Below the pieces are notes generated by a model that made no database searches, was not told the origin of the DNA, and worked only from the letters and a program-made list of their open reading frames with translations. Of a stretch of 64,000 bases of DNA, positions 37,501-48,500 are shown piece after piece. Numbering within the stretch: position 1 is the first letter of the stretch; every line of letters starts with the position of its first letter. This DNA comes from Sitta carolinensis. Taxonomy: Eukaryota > Chordata > Aves > Passeriformes > Sittidae. The stretch lies in contig CM063289.1 of the NCBI GenBank assembly GCA_032173965.1, positions 27,553,690 through 27,617,689 of the forward strand, given 5' to 3'. The position numbers were made by a program, and so were the translations under genes.

Positions 37501-40500
37501 TGCTGTGGAGCCACAGGAACAGGGCAAGCACAACATTCCCTGTTTGTACCAACGCCACCACCCCCCCCAAAACCTCCCAAAAAGCCCAAAATAAACAAAC
37601 AAACAAAATCCAGTTGGATACAAGGTACTCTCAGGCCAGAATTCACATAAACTGCATAAATACAGCTGAAATAAATACATTCTGCCAATCAGCCTCTCAG
37701 AGAGAGTCAAAGCTTGAGGAAGGACGAAGGCAACAAGCAGAAAAAGTTCTTCAGTAAAAAGGCCATGAAACACCTCAGTGTGAATGCAAAATCTGTAAAA
37801 ATACCTCAAAGACTGTTCTTTACCTCACTTTGAGATAAGACAACACAGACAGGACCACTAATGGGATAAGGGGACAGTATACATAATGCATTTATCTTTT
37901 ATTTTCTGCTGCTTTCTTTTAAATTCAGAATCCCAGAGGTTCTTCTGCTTTCCAGAGCTCTTTTTGACATTGCAACAAATTGATCAGAGCATTTACAAGC
38001 AGGATCATGCAATACTTCTCTCTGTGCCAGCTGGGCGACACAGATTCCATATGAACAAGATTAGTTCTTGTTCATTATCAGAAATATTTTTTAGAAGTTT
38101 AAAGGGTTGGTTGGCTGGACCAACCAACAAGCCCAAGAAACCATAATGTGAACTGTTGTTAACCCAAAATCACACAAGAACTAAGCTCTGGGTATTCTAG
38201 AATTTGACATTCTAAAACTAGTGCTACAATAATAACAGTATCAAGTATTTTAAGATACATTTTTTTAAAAGTATCCACTGCTGCAGGTATTTACATTTAT
38301 AGGAGTAACAGAGTTGCTGAGTGCTTCCAGTTCTTTCTGTCTGTGCCGTAAGAGAGGGACCTGCAGACCAAGTTCTAAATGACTCTTGAAAGTGAGTCAG
38401 AATCCACCTGCACAGCTGTGAACAAAGCCCTGGCAGCCTCTCTGTTAACAGGGACCACCATAGGTCTTCTGACAGTTATTAAATGCTACATGAAAAATAA
38501 GGATCTACTGTAGCAGACTACTCATTTCAAACTCAATTTGGCATTAATTAGAGTCACACTGAAAACTTGGTTGGTAATGATAGCAAAAATCATAACTAGA
38601 GTAATTAGAATTAATAATTTAAGAATATTAGACAGCTTTCTTTAAAGACTTACTGCATGTTCCAGCACAGCGTGAGCTATTTCATGTCCTAAAATAAATG
38701 ACAGCTGATGAATATCAGAAACTGCCTCCAGTAATCCAGTAAAAACAAACACTTGACCATTCTGTAAACGAAGAGAATAAAAATTAAGTGGGAGACATAT
38801 CAAGTGCTGTTTCAATATTATTAATTCTTTTGTGTGGTATACAACTTACTGGAAGCACAAAAGCATTTACACCCGGTTCATCCACCACGTGGATTACCCA
38901 CTTGAGAGCTGAGACTTGGGGGATGTCCTTGTTGCTTTCAGACAAATGCCCAACAACTCTCTCCACAACCTGGTAGCGTGTGTCTGTCTCGGGTAACATT
39001 TGACTTTTGAACTGCTCCATCCACTGAAAAAAAAATATTCATTGGTCCTAATTTATAAGGTGGACAAATGTATACAAAACCTGTTATTTGAAAATATCCT
39101 TGTACTTGTTCTGTTCTTAACTAGTGTCTCTGAGAGATGGGAATATGGATACATTTGGATATGGTTTATCAAGTTTCACTTCTCATCAGGAAATCACAGA
39201 ACTCAAAATTACAGGGACTAGGCCAATGGACAAGAAACAGTTAAGAATGTTTGTTACATGCACATTATGTGCTTTGTAACCCTTTTGTGCTCCTCGTGGA
39301 AAGAGAATTCTAAAAAAGGATGGGGACAAGAGGAGGAGGTAACAGATGAAGGGACTCTGCAGGGTTCTGAGCATGAAGTGCAAAACTCATCAAGGACACT
39401 ACAAGGTTTGTTTGCCCATCTCATTAACAGGACTATCTAATCACTAAAAAAAGCAACAATTTTTGAGTACTTATGATTTCTTGTCTAAACTCTTACCATA
39501 TCATATTCCATCTGTGACAGTTCCCTGAAGTGCTCTTTGCCAAACACCAACAGTCGAGCGCGCCCAGTGATGGGTGTCTCCTCCAAGTGGGTAAAATAAA
39601 ACATGACAAATACAACTCCCATGCTGCTGACACCCAGCAGGATCTTCCATTTGTTTTTTCTTGCACTCTCTTTGAAGAGTTCCCGTTTATTAGGAGGAAG
39701 TGCCTTCCACCAGTTTCTTATGCTCCTGTAAGACACAAACAGTGCTAACTTAGGACACAGTTGAAAAGGATTTTGTTACTGCATTCTCTATTACAGCCTC
39801 ATCTCATGTAGGAGCTTATGAGGGGTTATTCTGTAATTGGCTTCCTTCCACTCCACTGTATTTCTTCCGTCCCACAGAAGAAGGGATGCCCCTTAGTGTC
39901 TTGGTTCAACTCCCTCTACCACATGTAAATGAGACTGAAAAGAGCAGAAAATACACCTAACACCTCTGATAATGAAAAGAACCACCTCTTGTTGAGCAAA
40001 CTGTCAACGAAACAACACTACAAACACACCTGCCATCCTCCCCACATTCACACTTTGCATGATGGGTCTTCTGCTGAAAGTAATACGGTATTTTACCTGC
40101 CAAGAATGATGGCAAATAGTTTTTGTGCTGGCTTGACAAGAATCCAGAAAAGAGGAACTGGTGCAGCCTGAAGTGATGGTGATGTGTGAAAAGACCTGTT
40201 GATCTGAGTGTTCCGAGCAAGAAAGTCCCGTGGGGATTGACCTTCAGAATTTATCAGGAGGGTTGGGCTCTTCTCCCCCGTGGCTGAGAAGACTGGGAGA
40301 AAAACCTTCCCAATCTATGGTGTGCATTCCTGTATAGTTCTTGTCCATTTGCATGTGGGACATCCAAAAGACATCTCAGCCCTTTACCAATCGAGTTTCT
40401 ACAGGAGTCAGGGTTTCCAGTGAAAAAATAGTTTCTAGCATTTCCACTCAAATCCAACCTTTGGCATCTATTTCTGCCACCCTGAGTTCGGCACCATCCT

Positions 40501-40607
40501 GTGTAAGACCTAGAGAGATTATTGCACTTCCCCTGCTTGCACAGAGAAGCCAAATGAGACAAAATACAGTTCCTGCCCGACAGCTTTAGACCACAGATGA
40601 TATTCAT
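25378..40607 (-). CDS. OMA1: OMA1 zinc metallopeptidase, whole coding span (8 coding exons; frame break in the first)
   Basis: OMA1 is an ATP-independent M48-family metalloendopeptidase of the mitochondrial inner membrane. It is activated by depolarisation and stress, and cleaves OPA1 and DELE1 (known of the family). Coding exons, in transcript order: 40607-40097, 39725-39497, 39023-38850, 38761-38654, 37400-37272, 33872-33798, 32201-32052, 25596-25378. Every internal junction has AG/GT dinucleotides, and codon phases fit from the second coding exon to the stop. Visible features are a basic mitochondrial-type N-terminus, a membrane segment, the HEIAH zinc motif and the downstream EAEAD glutamate. 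The coding lengths sum to 1595 bases; one extra base in coding exon 1 would make 532 codons, close to the human protein (524 aa). As the sequence stands, translation from the ATG would stop inside exon 1. Identity is sure; intactness is not. Confidence 0.93.
25597..32051 (-). other. OMA1: OMA1 last intron (6.4 kb)
   Basis: AT-rich intron with direct repeat copy B near its 3' end (25960-26112). The overlapping ORFs at 28.0-28.7 kb (up to 148 aa on the plus strand) have no recognised domain. A short CTTCTTCTTCTTCTT run lies at about 29721-29736, and the 31974-31993 part contains a TTAATTAATTAATTAATAAA tract. No nested gene is supported. Confidence 0.6.
25960..26112. repeat. Direct repeat copy B
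   Basis: Second member of the pair described at 24769-24921, same orientation, about 1.19 kb away. It lies inside the last OMA1 intron, so the two copies flank the terminal exon and its candidate polyadenylation signal. Confidence 0.85.
32052..32201 (-). CDS. OMA1: OMA1 coding exon 7
   Basis: Fifty codons in phase 0, from [20 protein letters not shown] to HLDRLIPQ, with acceptor CTCTCAG and donor CAG|GTGAGC. It contains [13 protein letters not shown], the conserved WxSTHPSxxxR block downstream of the catalytic site in OMA1-type M48 peptidases. Confidence 0.95.
33798..33872 (-). CDS. OMA1: OMA1 coding exon 6 (third zinc ligand)
   Basis: Twenty-five codons: [20 protein letters not shown] then QFAAK. 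The LEAEAD motif supplies the glutamate that completes the zinc site in the M48 family (known). The acceptor is TTTCTTTGCAG and the donor AAG|GTAACT. Confidence 0.95.
33873..37271 (-). other. OMA1: OMA1 intron between coding exons 5 and 6
   Basis: 3.4 kb of AT-rich sequence. A 139-aa lysine- and arginine-rich plus-strand ORF lies at 35654-36073, but it has no domain I recognise and no good start context, so it is not called as a gene. Confidence 0.6.
37272..37400 (-). CDS. OMA1: OMA1 coding exon 5
   Basis: Forty-three codons: [20 protein letters not shown] followed by [23 protein letters not shown]. The hydrophobic stretch [13 protein letters not shown] and the ICPRDSL block follow the HEIAH helix as in human OMA1. 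Acceptor TTTGCAG, donor GAG|GTAAGA, phase 0 at both ends. Confidence 0.95.
37401..38653 (-). other. OMA1: OMA1 intron between coding exons 4 and 5
   Basis: 1.25 kb without any recognisable element. A C/A-rich low-complexity patch lies at about 37554-37606 (CCACCCCCCCC followed by AACAAACAAACAAA). Confidence 0.6.
38654..38761 (-). CDS. OMA1: OMA1 coding exon 4 (catalytic HEIAH)
   Basis: Thirty-six codons: [20 protein letters not shown] then [21 protein letters not shown] (38672-38686) is the HExxH zinc-binding catalytic motif with its glutamate intact, so the active site is predicted to be functional. The acceptor is TTTACAG and the donor GCA|GTAAGT. The intron separating it from coding exon 3 is only 88 bp. 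Confidence 0.97.
38850..39023 (-). CDS. OMA1: OMA1 coding exon 3
   Basis: Fifty-eight codons in phase 0, starting [20 protein letters not shown] and ending [17 protein letters not shown]. The IHVVDxPxxNAFVLP block is the hallmark that leads into the catalytic helix. The donor is CCA|GTAAGT; the acceptor is a T-run followed by CAG. Confidence 0.95.
39497..39725 (-). CDS. OMA1: OMA1 coding exon 2 (membrane segment)
   Basis: Begins in mid-codon after TCTTACAG and encodes [20 protein letters not shown], a basic stretch, then the hydrophobic segment [20 protein letters not shown], which fits the single inner-membrane anchor. It continues with [20 protein letters not shown] and ends at the donor ATG|GTAAGA. 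The order of RNWW, membrane segment and PITGR matches human OMA1. Confidence 0.95.
40097..40607 (-). pseudogene. OMA1: OMA1 coding exon 1 with a one-base frame break
   Basis: The ATG at 40605-40607 starts [20 protein letters not shown], basic and lacking acidic residues for the first ~50 positions, as expected of a mitochondrial presequence and similar to the human start. The exon's 3' part encodes [20 protein letters not shown] and ends LG plus AG before GTAAAA, in the frame that joins coding exon 2. The two parts are in different frames. From the ATG the exon is 511 bases, but the downstream phase needs 2 modulo 3, so one base is missing (or two are extra). The start frame hits TGA near 40256. 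The downstream frame is open only after a TAG near 40313 and has no ATG. The break therefore lies in about 40256-40313, a segment with T5, C3 and G5 runs. It may be a sequencing error or a real mutation; I type it as broken, not as proof that the gene is dead. Confidence 0.75.
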
Positions 40608-40627
40608 AACTTCTTTGGTTGGTTACC

Positions 40628-41394
40628 CTGAAACAAAGAAAAGAGCAGACTGGTATTAAGAAGCCCATCCAAACAAGAAACTCTGCATCATTTCATTTTT
40701 CCCTAAAGGATACTATGCATTAGTCTGTCGATGTCTGCATTGCAAAAAGAAGAGGTCACAGTCACAACTGCATCCGGTTACAGTTGTAAGACATCAATCT
40801 GCTTCGACTGTGAAAGATACTAATATCTTGCATCACTGAGAATAAAAAAAGTGTCATTTATTTTTTCCTTTCACTTTTATTACCACCAGATCAGAGTGAC
40901 TGCACGTGTCCCTTCTGGGTCATCCCCTCCCCGCGCTGGACTCCTGCCCATTCCTATAGGTGAGGAAAACCCGGATTTGTGAGCACACTGCTCGTACTTT
41001 ACTCCTGGCCTGGAAACAAAACAGCGAAACCAAGTCTCGGCCGGGCGGGAGCCTCCGGCTCACGGCCATGGCAACGCCTTGGCACGGAACAGACGCAGGC
41101 CCTCCCGCCTCAGGGCCCCGCCGCCTCAGGGCCCCGCCGCCGTCATTTTCACCCTCTGGCTCCGATCGGCCTCTGCCTCTCCCCCAGCCCCGCCACCCTC
41201 GGGGGGAACCGCGATTATCGTGACACGGGCTGATGTGAGAAGCCGGGAGCGGGCAATGAGGGACACGGGTCACTCTGAGGCGCCCGCCCGGGTAATGGCG
41301 GGCGGGGAGGCGGGGGACAGCTCCGGCCGCCTCTCGGCTGCACTGTGCTCCCCGGGGCCGCGAACGACCTCCTCCAGCGGGCTCCCCTACTCAC
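40628..41394 (-). other. OMA1: OMA1 first intron
   Basis: About 770 bp between the presumed untranslated exon 1 donor (GTGAGT at 41389-41394) and the acceptor TTTGTTTCAG just above 40627, which leaves 20 nt of leader before the ATG. Its 5' half is part of the CpG island. Confidence 0.5.
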
Positions 41395-41690
41395 CACCGC
41401 GGGAGGCGGCGGCGGAGGGCCCGGGCCGCGGAGCCGCTGTCGAGACGGAGCCGGGCCGGAGGCGGGAGGCAGGACGGGCGCCGCGCCGCTGCAGCGGCCG
41501 CCGGGGCCCCGCGTCTCTGTGCCCTCAGGCGGGGCCGCCGCCGCTCCCGCCGCCGCCGCTCCCCTCAGGCGGCGCCCGCCATTTTGTGGCGGCGCGGGGA
41601 GCGGGGCGCCCCTCAGCCGGCGCACAGCCCGCTCTCCTGAGCGCCCTAACCCCGGCTTTGCCCGCGGCGTTTCCGTGTCACCCAAAATGT
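40921..41690. promoter_or_regulatory. OMA1: CpG island promoter of OMA1
   Basis: This is the densest CpG and GC block of the window, with many GCGCC, CCGCC and CGGCGG words, directly upstream of OMA1. A minus-strand CAAAATGGC (41578-41586), within CACAAAATGGCGGGCG, resembles the YY1 motif that usually sits just downstream of the start site in TATA-less housekeeping promoters. Transcription probably starts near 41.59-41.60 kb. No TATA box is visible. Long ORFs across this block on both strands are composition artefacts. Confidence 0.8.
41395..41595 (-). other. OMA1: Probable untranslated OMA1 exon 1
   Basis: The donor GGTG|GTGAGTAGG at 41389-41394 is the best splice donor in the CpG island in the minus direction. 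The exon would run from the YY1-like element region (about 41590) to 41395. The 5' end is approximate. Human OMA1 also begins with a non-coding exon, as I recall. Confidence 0.45.
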
Positions 41691-41699
41691 GGAATGTGT

Positions 41700-42208
41700 C
41701 AGCATTATTTTAAATCAGGGCGCTCTTTGATGTAAGATCTTTGTACGCTTTCAAGCCTAACTCAGTGGAACAGGCAGCAGCCAGCTTCCCCTCGTCAAGG
41801 ACATCCGGGAACTAAGAAGGTTTAAGGGTGTAGCGAATCAAGGTGTTGATGTATAGCTGTGTATACATTGCTGACACGGCAGGGTACTCAAAGTTTGTGT
41901 ACCCTATAGCTGAACTAGGATCGTTAGAATGATAAAAATCGTACCTACAAGTTAAAAAGACCCTGCCCAGTCGAAGAGCCTTTCCCTGAGCATGTGTAGA
42001 AGTCATCCGGGGCTTTGGAACTTGTATGTAAATTAGTAATCAATCATAATAGAGGGCTGTGCTTGGAAGGTTACTAACTCTGAATTCCTGCGCATAAATA
42101 ATGGCGGGATAAGTCTGGTGGTCCTGCGTGATTTGTGGGCTCCGAGAACTGGAGCTCAGCTCTGAAATACAAGATATCTCAAATAATTATTGCCTTATTG
42201 CACACCAG
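41700..42208 (+). promoter_or_regulatory. CpG-dense LTR-like or promoter-like block
   Basis: About 14 CpGs occur in about 480 bp beyond the OMA1 CpG island, but in AT-rich text rather than GC-rich text. On the plus strand there is a TATA-like CATAAATA (42093-42100) followed about 108 bp later by a perfect splice donor, CACACCAG|GTAAGAAT (exon side ends at 42208). A compact TATA box, a short leader and CpG-rich young-looking sequence would fit a solo LTR of an avian endogenous retrovirus, but I could not find convincing TG...CA ends, a target-site duplication or a primer-binding site. An alternative is a genuine promoter of an unannotated plus-strand transcript divergent from OMA1. Confidence 0.35.
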
Positions 42209-42299
42209 GTAAGAATCCCATTTTGTGGTCAACAACCTCATGGCTGAGAGCGGCCCCGAGTCGGGAATTCTCACTTGTGCAACTCCCTGAGTGTAGTTT

Positions 42300-42590
42300 G
42301 GAGCCAGGCAGAGGTCAGCCTTTCTCCCAAGAAACAAGTGTCAGGACAAGACTAAACGGCCTCAAGATGTGCCGGGGGAGGTTCAGGTTGGACATGAAGA
42401 TTAATTTCTTCACAGAAAAGGTGACTCAACATAGAAACGGGATGCCCAAGGAGGGGTTCAAGGAATGCCTGAGTGTGGCACTCAGTGCTCTGGGCTGGTT
42501 GGCAAGGTGGGGACCTGTCCCAGGTGGGGCTTGGTGATCTCAGAGGTGTTTTCCAACCTGATTGATTGTGCAATTCTGTTTTTGGAGACC
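42300..42590 (+). mobile_element. CR1 LINE 3' fragment
   Basis: Plus-oriented CR1 3' region: CTTTCTCCCAAGAAACAAGTG, AAACGGCCTCAAGATGTGCC, GGGGAGGTTCAGGTTGGACA, AATTTCTTCACAGAAAAGG and, near the end, GTGTTTTCCAACCTGATTGA then TTGTGCAATTCTG. The copy contains the characteristic 3' terminus but is 5'-truncated, as is usual for CR1. It is mutated and non-coding. Confidence 0.85.
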
Positions 42591-45500
42591 TGAAATGGGA
42601 AGTGGATCCAGCTACCAAAGGGCTGGTGACACTCCCGGGCAGGGAGCAGTCAGATCTGCTGCCATGGTAGGAGCAGAGGTGATGTTTTTCCCAAGAAAAT
42701 GGCAAGCTGCTAACTTAATGTGTAGCTCCTGTCCTATTCCTCTGGTTGACAAATACATCTTGAGGGATGTGATGTGAAAAACAGGTTATTTGCTGAGGGA
42801 GGGTGAGGCTGGGATGTGTGGTAATGACAGGGCAGCCCAGGCTGCACATAAGCCCTGGTGCTTTGAATGTAAACAGAGGCCCTGTTGTTGTGGAAGGTAA
42901 AGAAACACAAATCTTTGACTTCCAGAGCCTCATCCTCTGTGTATGAGCACAGCTGAACATTGCTCAGTGTTTGTTGAGGTACTCTTTATTCCACCTTTTT
43001 ATTTTTACCAGAGCCTTCCTGTGACAGTTCTTCAGCATTGATGTTCATTGCCAAGGGAAATAGGTAGTGACCAGTTGTTGCATTTCAGGTCAAAAGGGAA
43101 CTTTATTTAGAGATAATCTTATAATTTCCTCTGACACAATTCCTTTAAGACCTGCCCAGGCTCCATTACCATAAGAAGCATGAAGAGTCAAAACTGCCAG
43201 TCAGTAACACAGCATTAAATTTTGTGACTGTCTGCTCCAGTCACAAAAACAGCTGAGCTGTAGCAGCAGAAAAGCACTTTGCCTAACCCAAAGCTTGTGT
43301 GTGTCCCAGCTGTCAGGAAATGATGAACTGAGATGAAAGTACTCATTAGTGTCCTTACTAGACTTCGTATTTTCTTACTTTTCTTGTCTTCCCTATCTAG
43401 AATTCTCTATTCCAAAGCCATTAAAGCTTTCTACCATTTCTTCTGCTGTTTTTCTGCCTCAGTGTCTCCACTTTTTAATTGAGCCTGCTGAAAACATACT
43501 GGTTTGGGGTTTCTTCTTTGCATGTTTCTTTTTGCAATTATTTGTTTCTCCTGTGCATTATTTAGCTCTGTCTGCATAGAGGATATAGGAGGTATTCCTG
43601 CATTCCTGACTTGGCTAAATTCTTAAAATCAATGGATGTTTTGAGTGTGCAAGGATGGAGCTAAAAGTTGTGTTCTGCCTTCTGCACTTCTAAAATTTCC
43701 CCAAGTATCATCGCTTGCAATTAAAACTTCAAAGCAGACAGGCAGCAAATACAGCACAGGTAATTATAGGATCTATCAAATACCAGCACTAAATATATCT
43801 CTAGATGAAAATCTGGTAAACAGTTGAGCAATTGGAAAGCTGTAGAGTGGGTTTTTTTCCGTCTAAATAGATGTGTAGTGGAAAAAACATTCTAACTTGT
43901 AATTTATATTGTTGCTTCTCTTGAATTTTAATGAAGACGTGTGCGTACAACTTTTTTTTTTTTTCCTTGAGGAACTAAAATAGAATATTCTATGGTAAAG
44001 AGAGGTAGTTTAAGACAGTTTTGTAGATGAATTTTAGCTTACAAGCCTCATCTCTTCTACAAAAAAAGACTGTAATACTCATTTCAGAAGACCAGAAAGC
44101 AAATTTAAAATTTTTAAAACTGCGGAAGCCCTACTTAGAGGTCATAAGTGATTTCCTAAGTACAATTAAACAATTAACACCTTAACAGGTATGGTTTTCC
44201 TGTGTGGGTGTGTCCATTAGTATTTGTATATCTCTTTATATAAGTAGTTGTTCTGAACAGAATGAGGGTTTGTATATGTATGAAATTACTCACACAAGTA
44301 AATGCCAAATCCAATAAAAGTAATGAAAGTAATTTAACTCTGAATATAAAAAGTATTTTTCTGTGCTTGGTATACAGATACTTCTGTATTTGGTACTAAA
44401 GTCTCTCTGCTACCAATTTTGAGCATTACAATTAAAAAGTTGTCATTTAAAATATGCACTCTTCAGCTATATAATATTAAAATATTTGGGTTTTATATAA
44501 ATCCAAGGAAATACTAATTATTAATTGACAGTATTGTAATTCAAGTTTCAGTGTAATTCACTTCTGCTTGTGAATGCTGGGCTAAAATCTTGGCCATAAA
44601 AATGCACTCCATCACCTTCTGCAAGTCAGAAATTGGATTTAATTCCATTTAGTCTGTTTGGCAGTTGAAATATCTGGAGTTCCTGTTCATTTAAAAGATC
44701 AGACAATCTTTTTCATTAATATCAAGATTTTTTCCAATGTTGTGCACTAGAACATCCTGCCTTGATCCACTGATGGTGCTGTGCCATGTACTAACTGCTC
44801 TTTCCCTCCCCTTCCCCTCTTAGATACCTGTTAGAGGATACTCTTTAAGAATTTAATAGGTATGAACTATTGCTGCATGTTATCTCTGTTGTTGATGTTT
44901 TTAAAAAGTAGATTTAAAATCCAGGAAATTAAGTTACTGAACCAAACAGAAATTTACTGTAAAACTGTTCCTCTAAAAGTTATCATAAAGTTCAATGCCA
45001 AATTTAACTCCAAAACACATGTGAAGAGGCTGTAAATAAGGAGTGGTTTTTTAGTTGCCTTCTAATTGTTCCAAATGACTTTTCTGGGTGCAACCAGAGC
45101 AGCAAAAGTGCTGAGATTTCTCACCTCAAGCCTTACAAGGACAGGCAATTTATCTCAAAAGATAAATTTGTCTTAAAAGAACCGCGTGAAAAAGGTTGTG
45201 TGCTTATAGCACCAGTACTGCTGGGCCCACATGTAAAGACCTCAGTGGAAAATTAGCAGTGCACATTTTCATAATTCAGTCTTTCATTTAGATAATGCAA
45301 AGTCTCCCTAATTGTTTCTGTGGTGCTTGATTGGTGCTGGAGTGGGGCTGTAGGAGTGTTATCCCTCAGGGACCAGGGATCATCGTGCAAATGAGATATG
45401 GATCTTGTCAGACTGCCTGGCGTGGATGAAATTTTAACTAGGTAAAGCCTGGTACAAGAGATTTGGGTAGAACTGCTAAAAAATAATAGGAAAAGTTCTG

Positions 45501-48500
45501 GGAACTCATTTTTCCTGCTTTGATAGCAATGGTAATGACTAAAGATTAATTTCAGCATTGACAAAAAAAAATAAATGTAATTGCAGTATTTAAAACCCTG
45601 AGGCAAATCAGTGGAAATGCTTTGGAAAGGATAATTATACCTGCATGAGGAAGAAGATCTCTTTAATAGCATTAACTGGCCCAATTAAGGAGAAGTGGAA
45701 GAAGGGCCAATCTGTTACTTCTTTAACTGTTCACTGAAAAAGTGGTTTCGATATTCAAGCAGGAGAAATTGGTTTGGCTTCTTCCAGGGTGATTCCCCAA
45801 GGTTTGAGCATTTTAGGAGCTACTGGAGGGACCTTGTCTCCAGTTGTCAATGACATCCCAGAGGTGCAGGTGTTTCACCATCCCAACAAGAGACACCTCG
45901 GTGTATTTACATGGCAGTTGTTAAAATTCTCATCAGTAACCTCATCTGGTGTAAACCCAGTCTAAACATCCCTCAGAGATTATTCTGAAGTGGGGGAAGA
46001 TGGGACAAAAAGAAGATTCTCTGCTGTTCCACAACAGCAGCAGGTTTGACTGTTTTGCCACTGATAAGAGCTAGAGCAGAGTGACGAGTACAGGGGAGGA
46101 TGTCCTGCCCCCAGGTTTTCCCCAGGGCCTCCCTGCTCTGACAAACAGTGATGTGTGTGTCTTTAATGTAGGTGTGGAACACACAGGTGTGTGCACAGAC
46201 CAACACCTACAAACTAACACGGGCATTTCGTGTCAAAGAATTCCAGGGTATATACTTGGAGATATAGTCAGACATGGATTTTACCAGGGGCAGTAGGGAG
46301 AACAGAGTTTAAGAGGGTTTGAATCCTTATCTTTCATTTCCTTGCTGTAGTGCTGCCATTGCTTCTGGCACTGTCCTCAGATCGTGAGTGGTACAAAAGT
46401 TCTAGTTGAAAGCAAAGGCCAAAGCTCATTTTGTGCAGTTGCCCAGGGGTAGAGGCACTGTGTGCAAAGGGCAGCACTGGCCTCTTCAGAGTGTGGAGTG
46501 GGGATTTTTTTCCCCTGCATGTGTTTATTTGAGCTTTCCAAGGCAGCCAGTTGGAACTGCAGAATATAATTTAGGCAACAGCCAGCTCTGGCATTGTTAA
46601 AGCAAGCACATCCCCTTTATAATCCAAGTGGGCAGCAGCACAAAGGCAATCTCTGCTATCACCCACAGCACCCAAAATTCACTGCAGAGAGCACAGCGCC
46701 TAACTACTTACACACAGTGAGCAAACATTCCACTAAAACAGGATGATGTCATCAGGAAAAGGATAGCTAGAAATTTTAGAGTTAACAACCTCAAAATCTG
46801 AATAATAAAAAGCATTTTCATTTTGCAAAGTTTAAAGCTGAAAAAAGGGTTCATTGTCTCTTTTTCAGTGAGAGCAGCAGGAGTGGTAAGGAAGCCAAGC
46901 AGGCAGAATGTGATGGACTGTTACAGTAAAATATGGGATCTGCCATGTGCAAAAAAGATCTGGGGTGAGAGGTGGCAAGAGAGATGTTAGTACTCAGCAG
47001 GAGCAATGGGTCTGTTTGGTTTATCCAATCCACATCCTACAGTAGTTCTATACAGATTTATTCAAGTAGAATGATTGAGTCCAAGGAGAGGTTCTCTGAG
47101 CCCTGCACTTCAATTAATCTCATTTTATTGATTAACTGCAGAGACCTGATCCCTCCTATTAACCAACCCTAGTGCACTTCCAGTCCCTGCCCAGAGTGCA
47201 GTCCACTGGTGCTGAAGGACCAGCAATTCATGGCTTTCATGGGGCAGTCCTTTAATGAATAATAAAAATTTAAATGGTACCACAACAGCCTCTCTTCTCA
47301 ATCTCAGCTAATAGGAAGAAAAGCAGGAGCCAAGGAAAGATGCTGGCACTGTTACCTGTTAAGATTTTTTCCAACCATTAGTCTCTCTTGCCTCTCCTAC
47401 TGAACATTATGTCTAAATGTTTATATTATAATATAAAATATCATGATTCACTTTGAAAATAGTATTTTTTCCCTATGATGTAAAAGAGGAAAATGCAAGG
47501 ATTTTAAAAGACTGGTGAAAGCCACCACAGACCTCCAGAAAAGACTGTACATCTCATGATCCCTGATAGAAGGACAGCACCAGCCTCTCAAACACATGGC
47601 TTTGATCTGCTCTGCATAAGTTAAGAAATTGGTTAAGAAATATACTTGGGAAATTTTTATTCTCATCCTACATTTCTTCAGCTGAGGGCTGCTTAGCTCT
47701 CAATTTTTAATTCAGTCTGTTTTATAAATGGTTACTTGCAAAACTGTGTGGAGTTAGGCTAAGTTCTGAGTTTTCCTATGACATGGGAAGATCCAGCCTA
47801 CGTCTCAAATTCTCACTTCATCTTCATTCACTACACTCATCAGTCAGTGTATTCCTGACTGACAAACAACCAGCTCCGACGTGTTGCTGTAAGGCACACA
47901 AGGAATTACAGACCCTGCTCCAAAACTGTGAATGTATTAATGCTGCTGCTGCAGTTGCATAAAAACCTTATTTTGGGAAAACCTGATGCACCTGCCCCAA
48001 ATTCTGTACCCAGAATTTTCCAGCAGGTAAGTGAACAAGCGTGAGGTCAAACGGAAATTGTGTATGTTGAACTAAATGTTATTACCCAACAGCGTCTATA
48101 AACAAAGGCAGAAACAGAATCAAAGCCTCTTCCCTTTTCTCCCTGATATCCTTTTCATTCAGTAGAACTAGAGCTGCATATTTAATGGTTTGCTGTGGAA
48201 GTAGCACATTCCTTACTGTTAGAATTACAAACGAGCAACACTGAAGGTAATTCAGAGAAGAGCTGTTGGCCCTGTGGCAGTGCCCAGGTGGAGCAGGTGC
48301 TGCTGGAGGAAGCAGCATCCGCACGCAGCACAGAGAATGGAACTGACAATATCCCAACATTAACAGCCAGCATTATTTCCTTTAAAATGTCCTCCACGGT
48401 GGGTATGCCCCTCCAAACCAGGAATGCAGCAGGTGAGTAGGTAGCAAAGCAGTCCAGTTGTGTGTTGGCCCAATTCCAAGTTCAGTAATTACACTCTGCT

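Noticed and set aside
40097..40312. Alternative downstream start that would bypass the OMA1 exon-1 frame break
   Set aside because: The downstream frame has no ATG between its last upstream stop and the exon end.
41079..41735. 218-aa and other long ORFs in the 41-kb GC-rich block
   Set aside because: CpG-island composition removes stop codons on both strands; no domain and no conserved start.
48195..48440. Plus-strand ORF ending in a good donor, as a new exon
   Set aside because: No acceptor or promoter, no recognisable protein and no partner exon; a single donor-like word is expected by chance.
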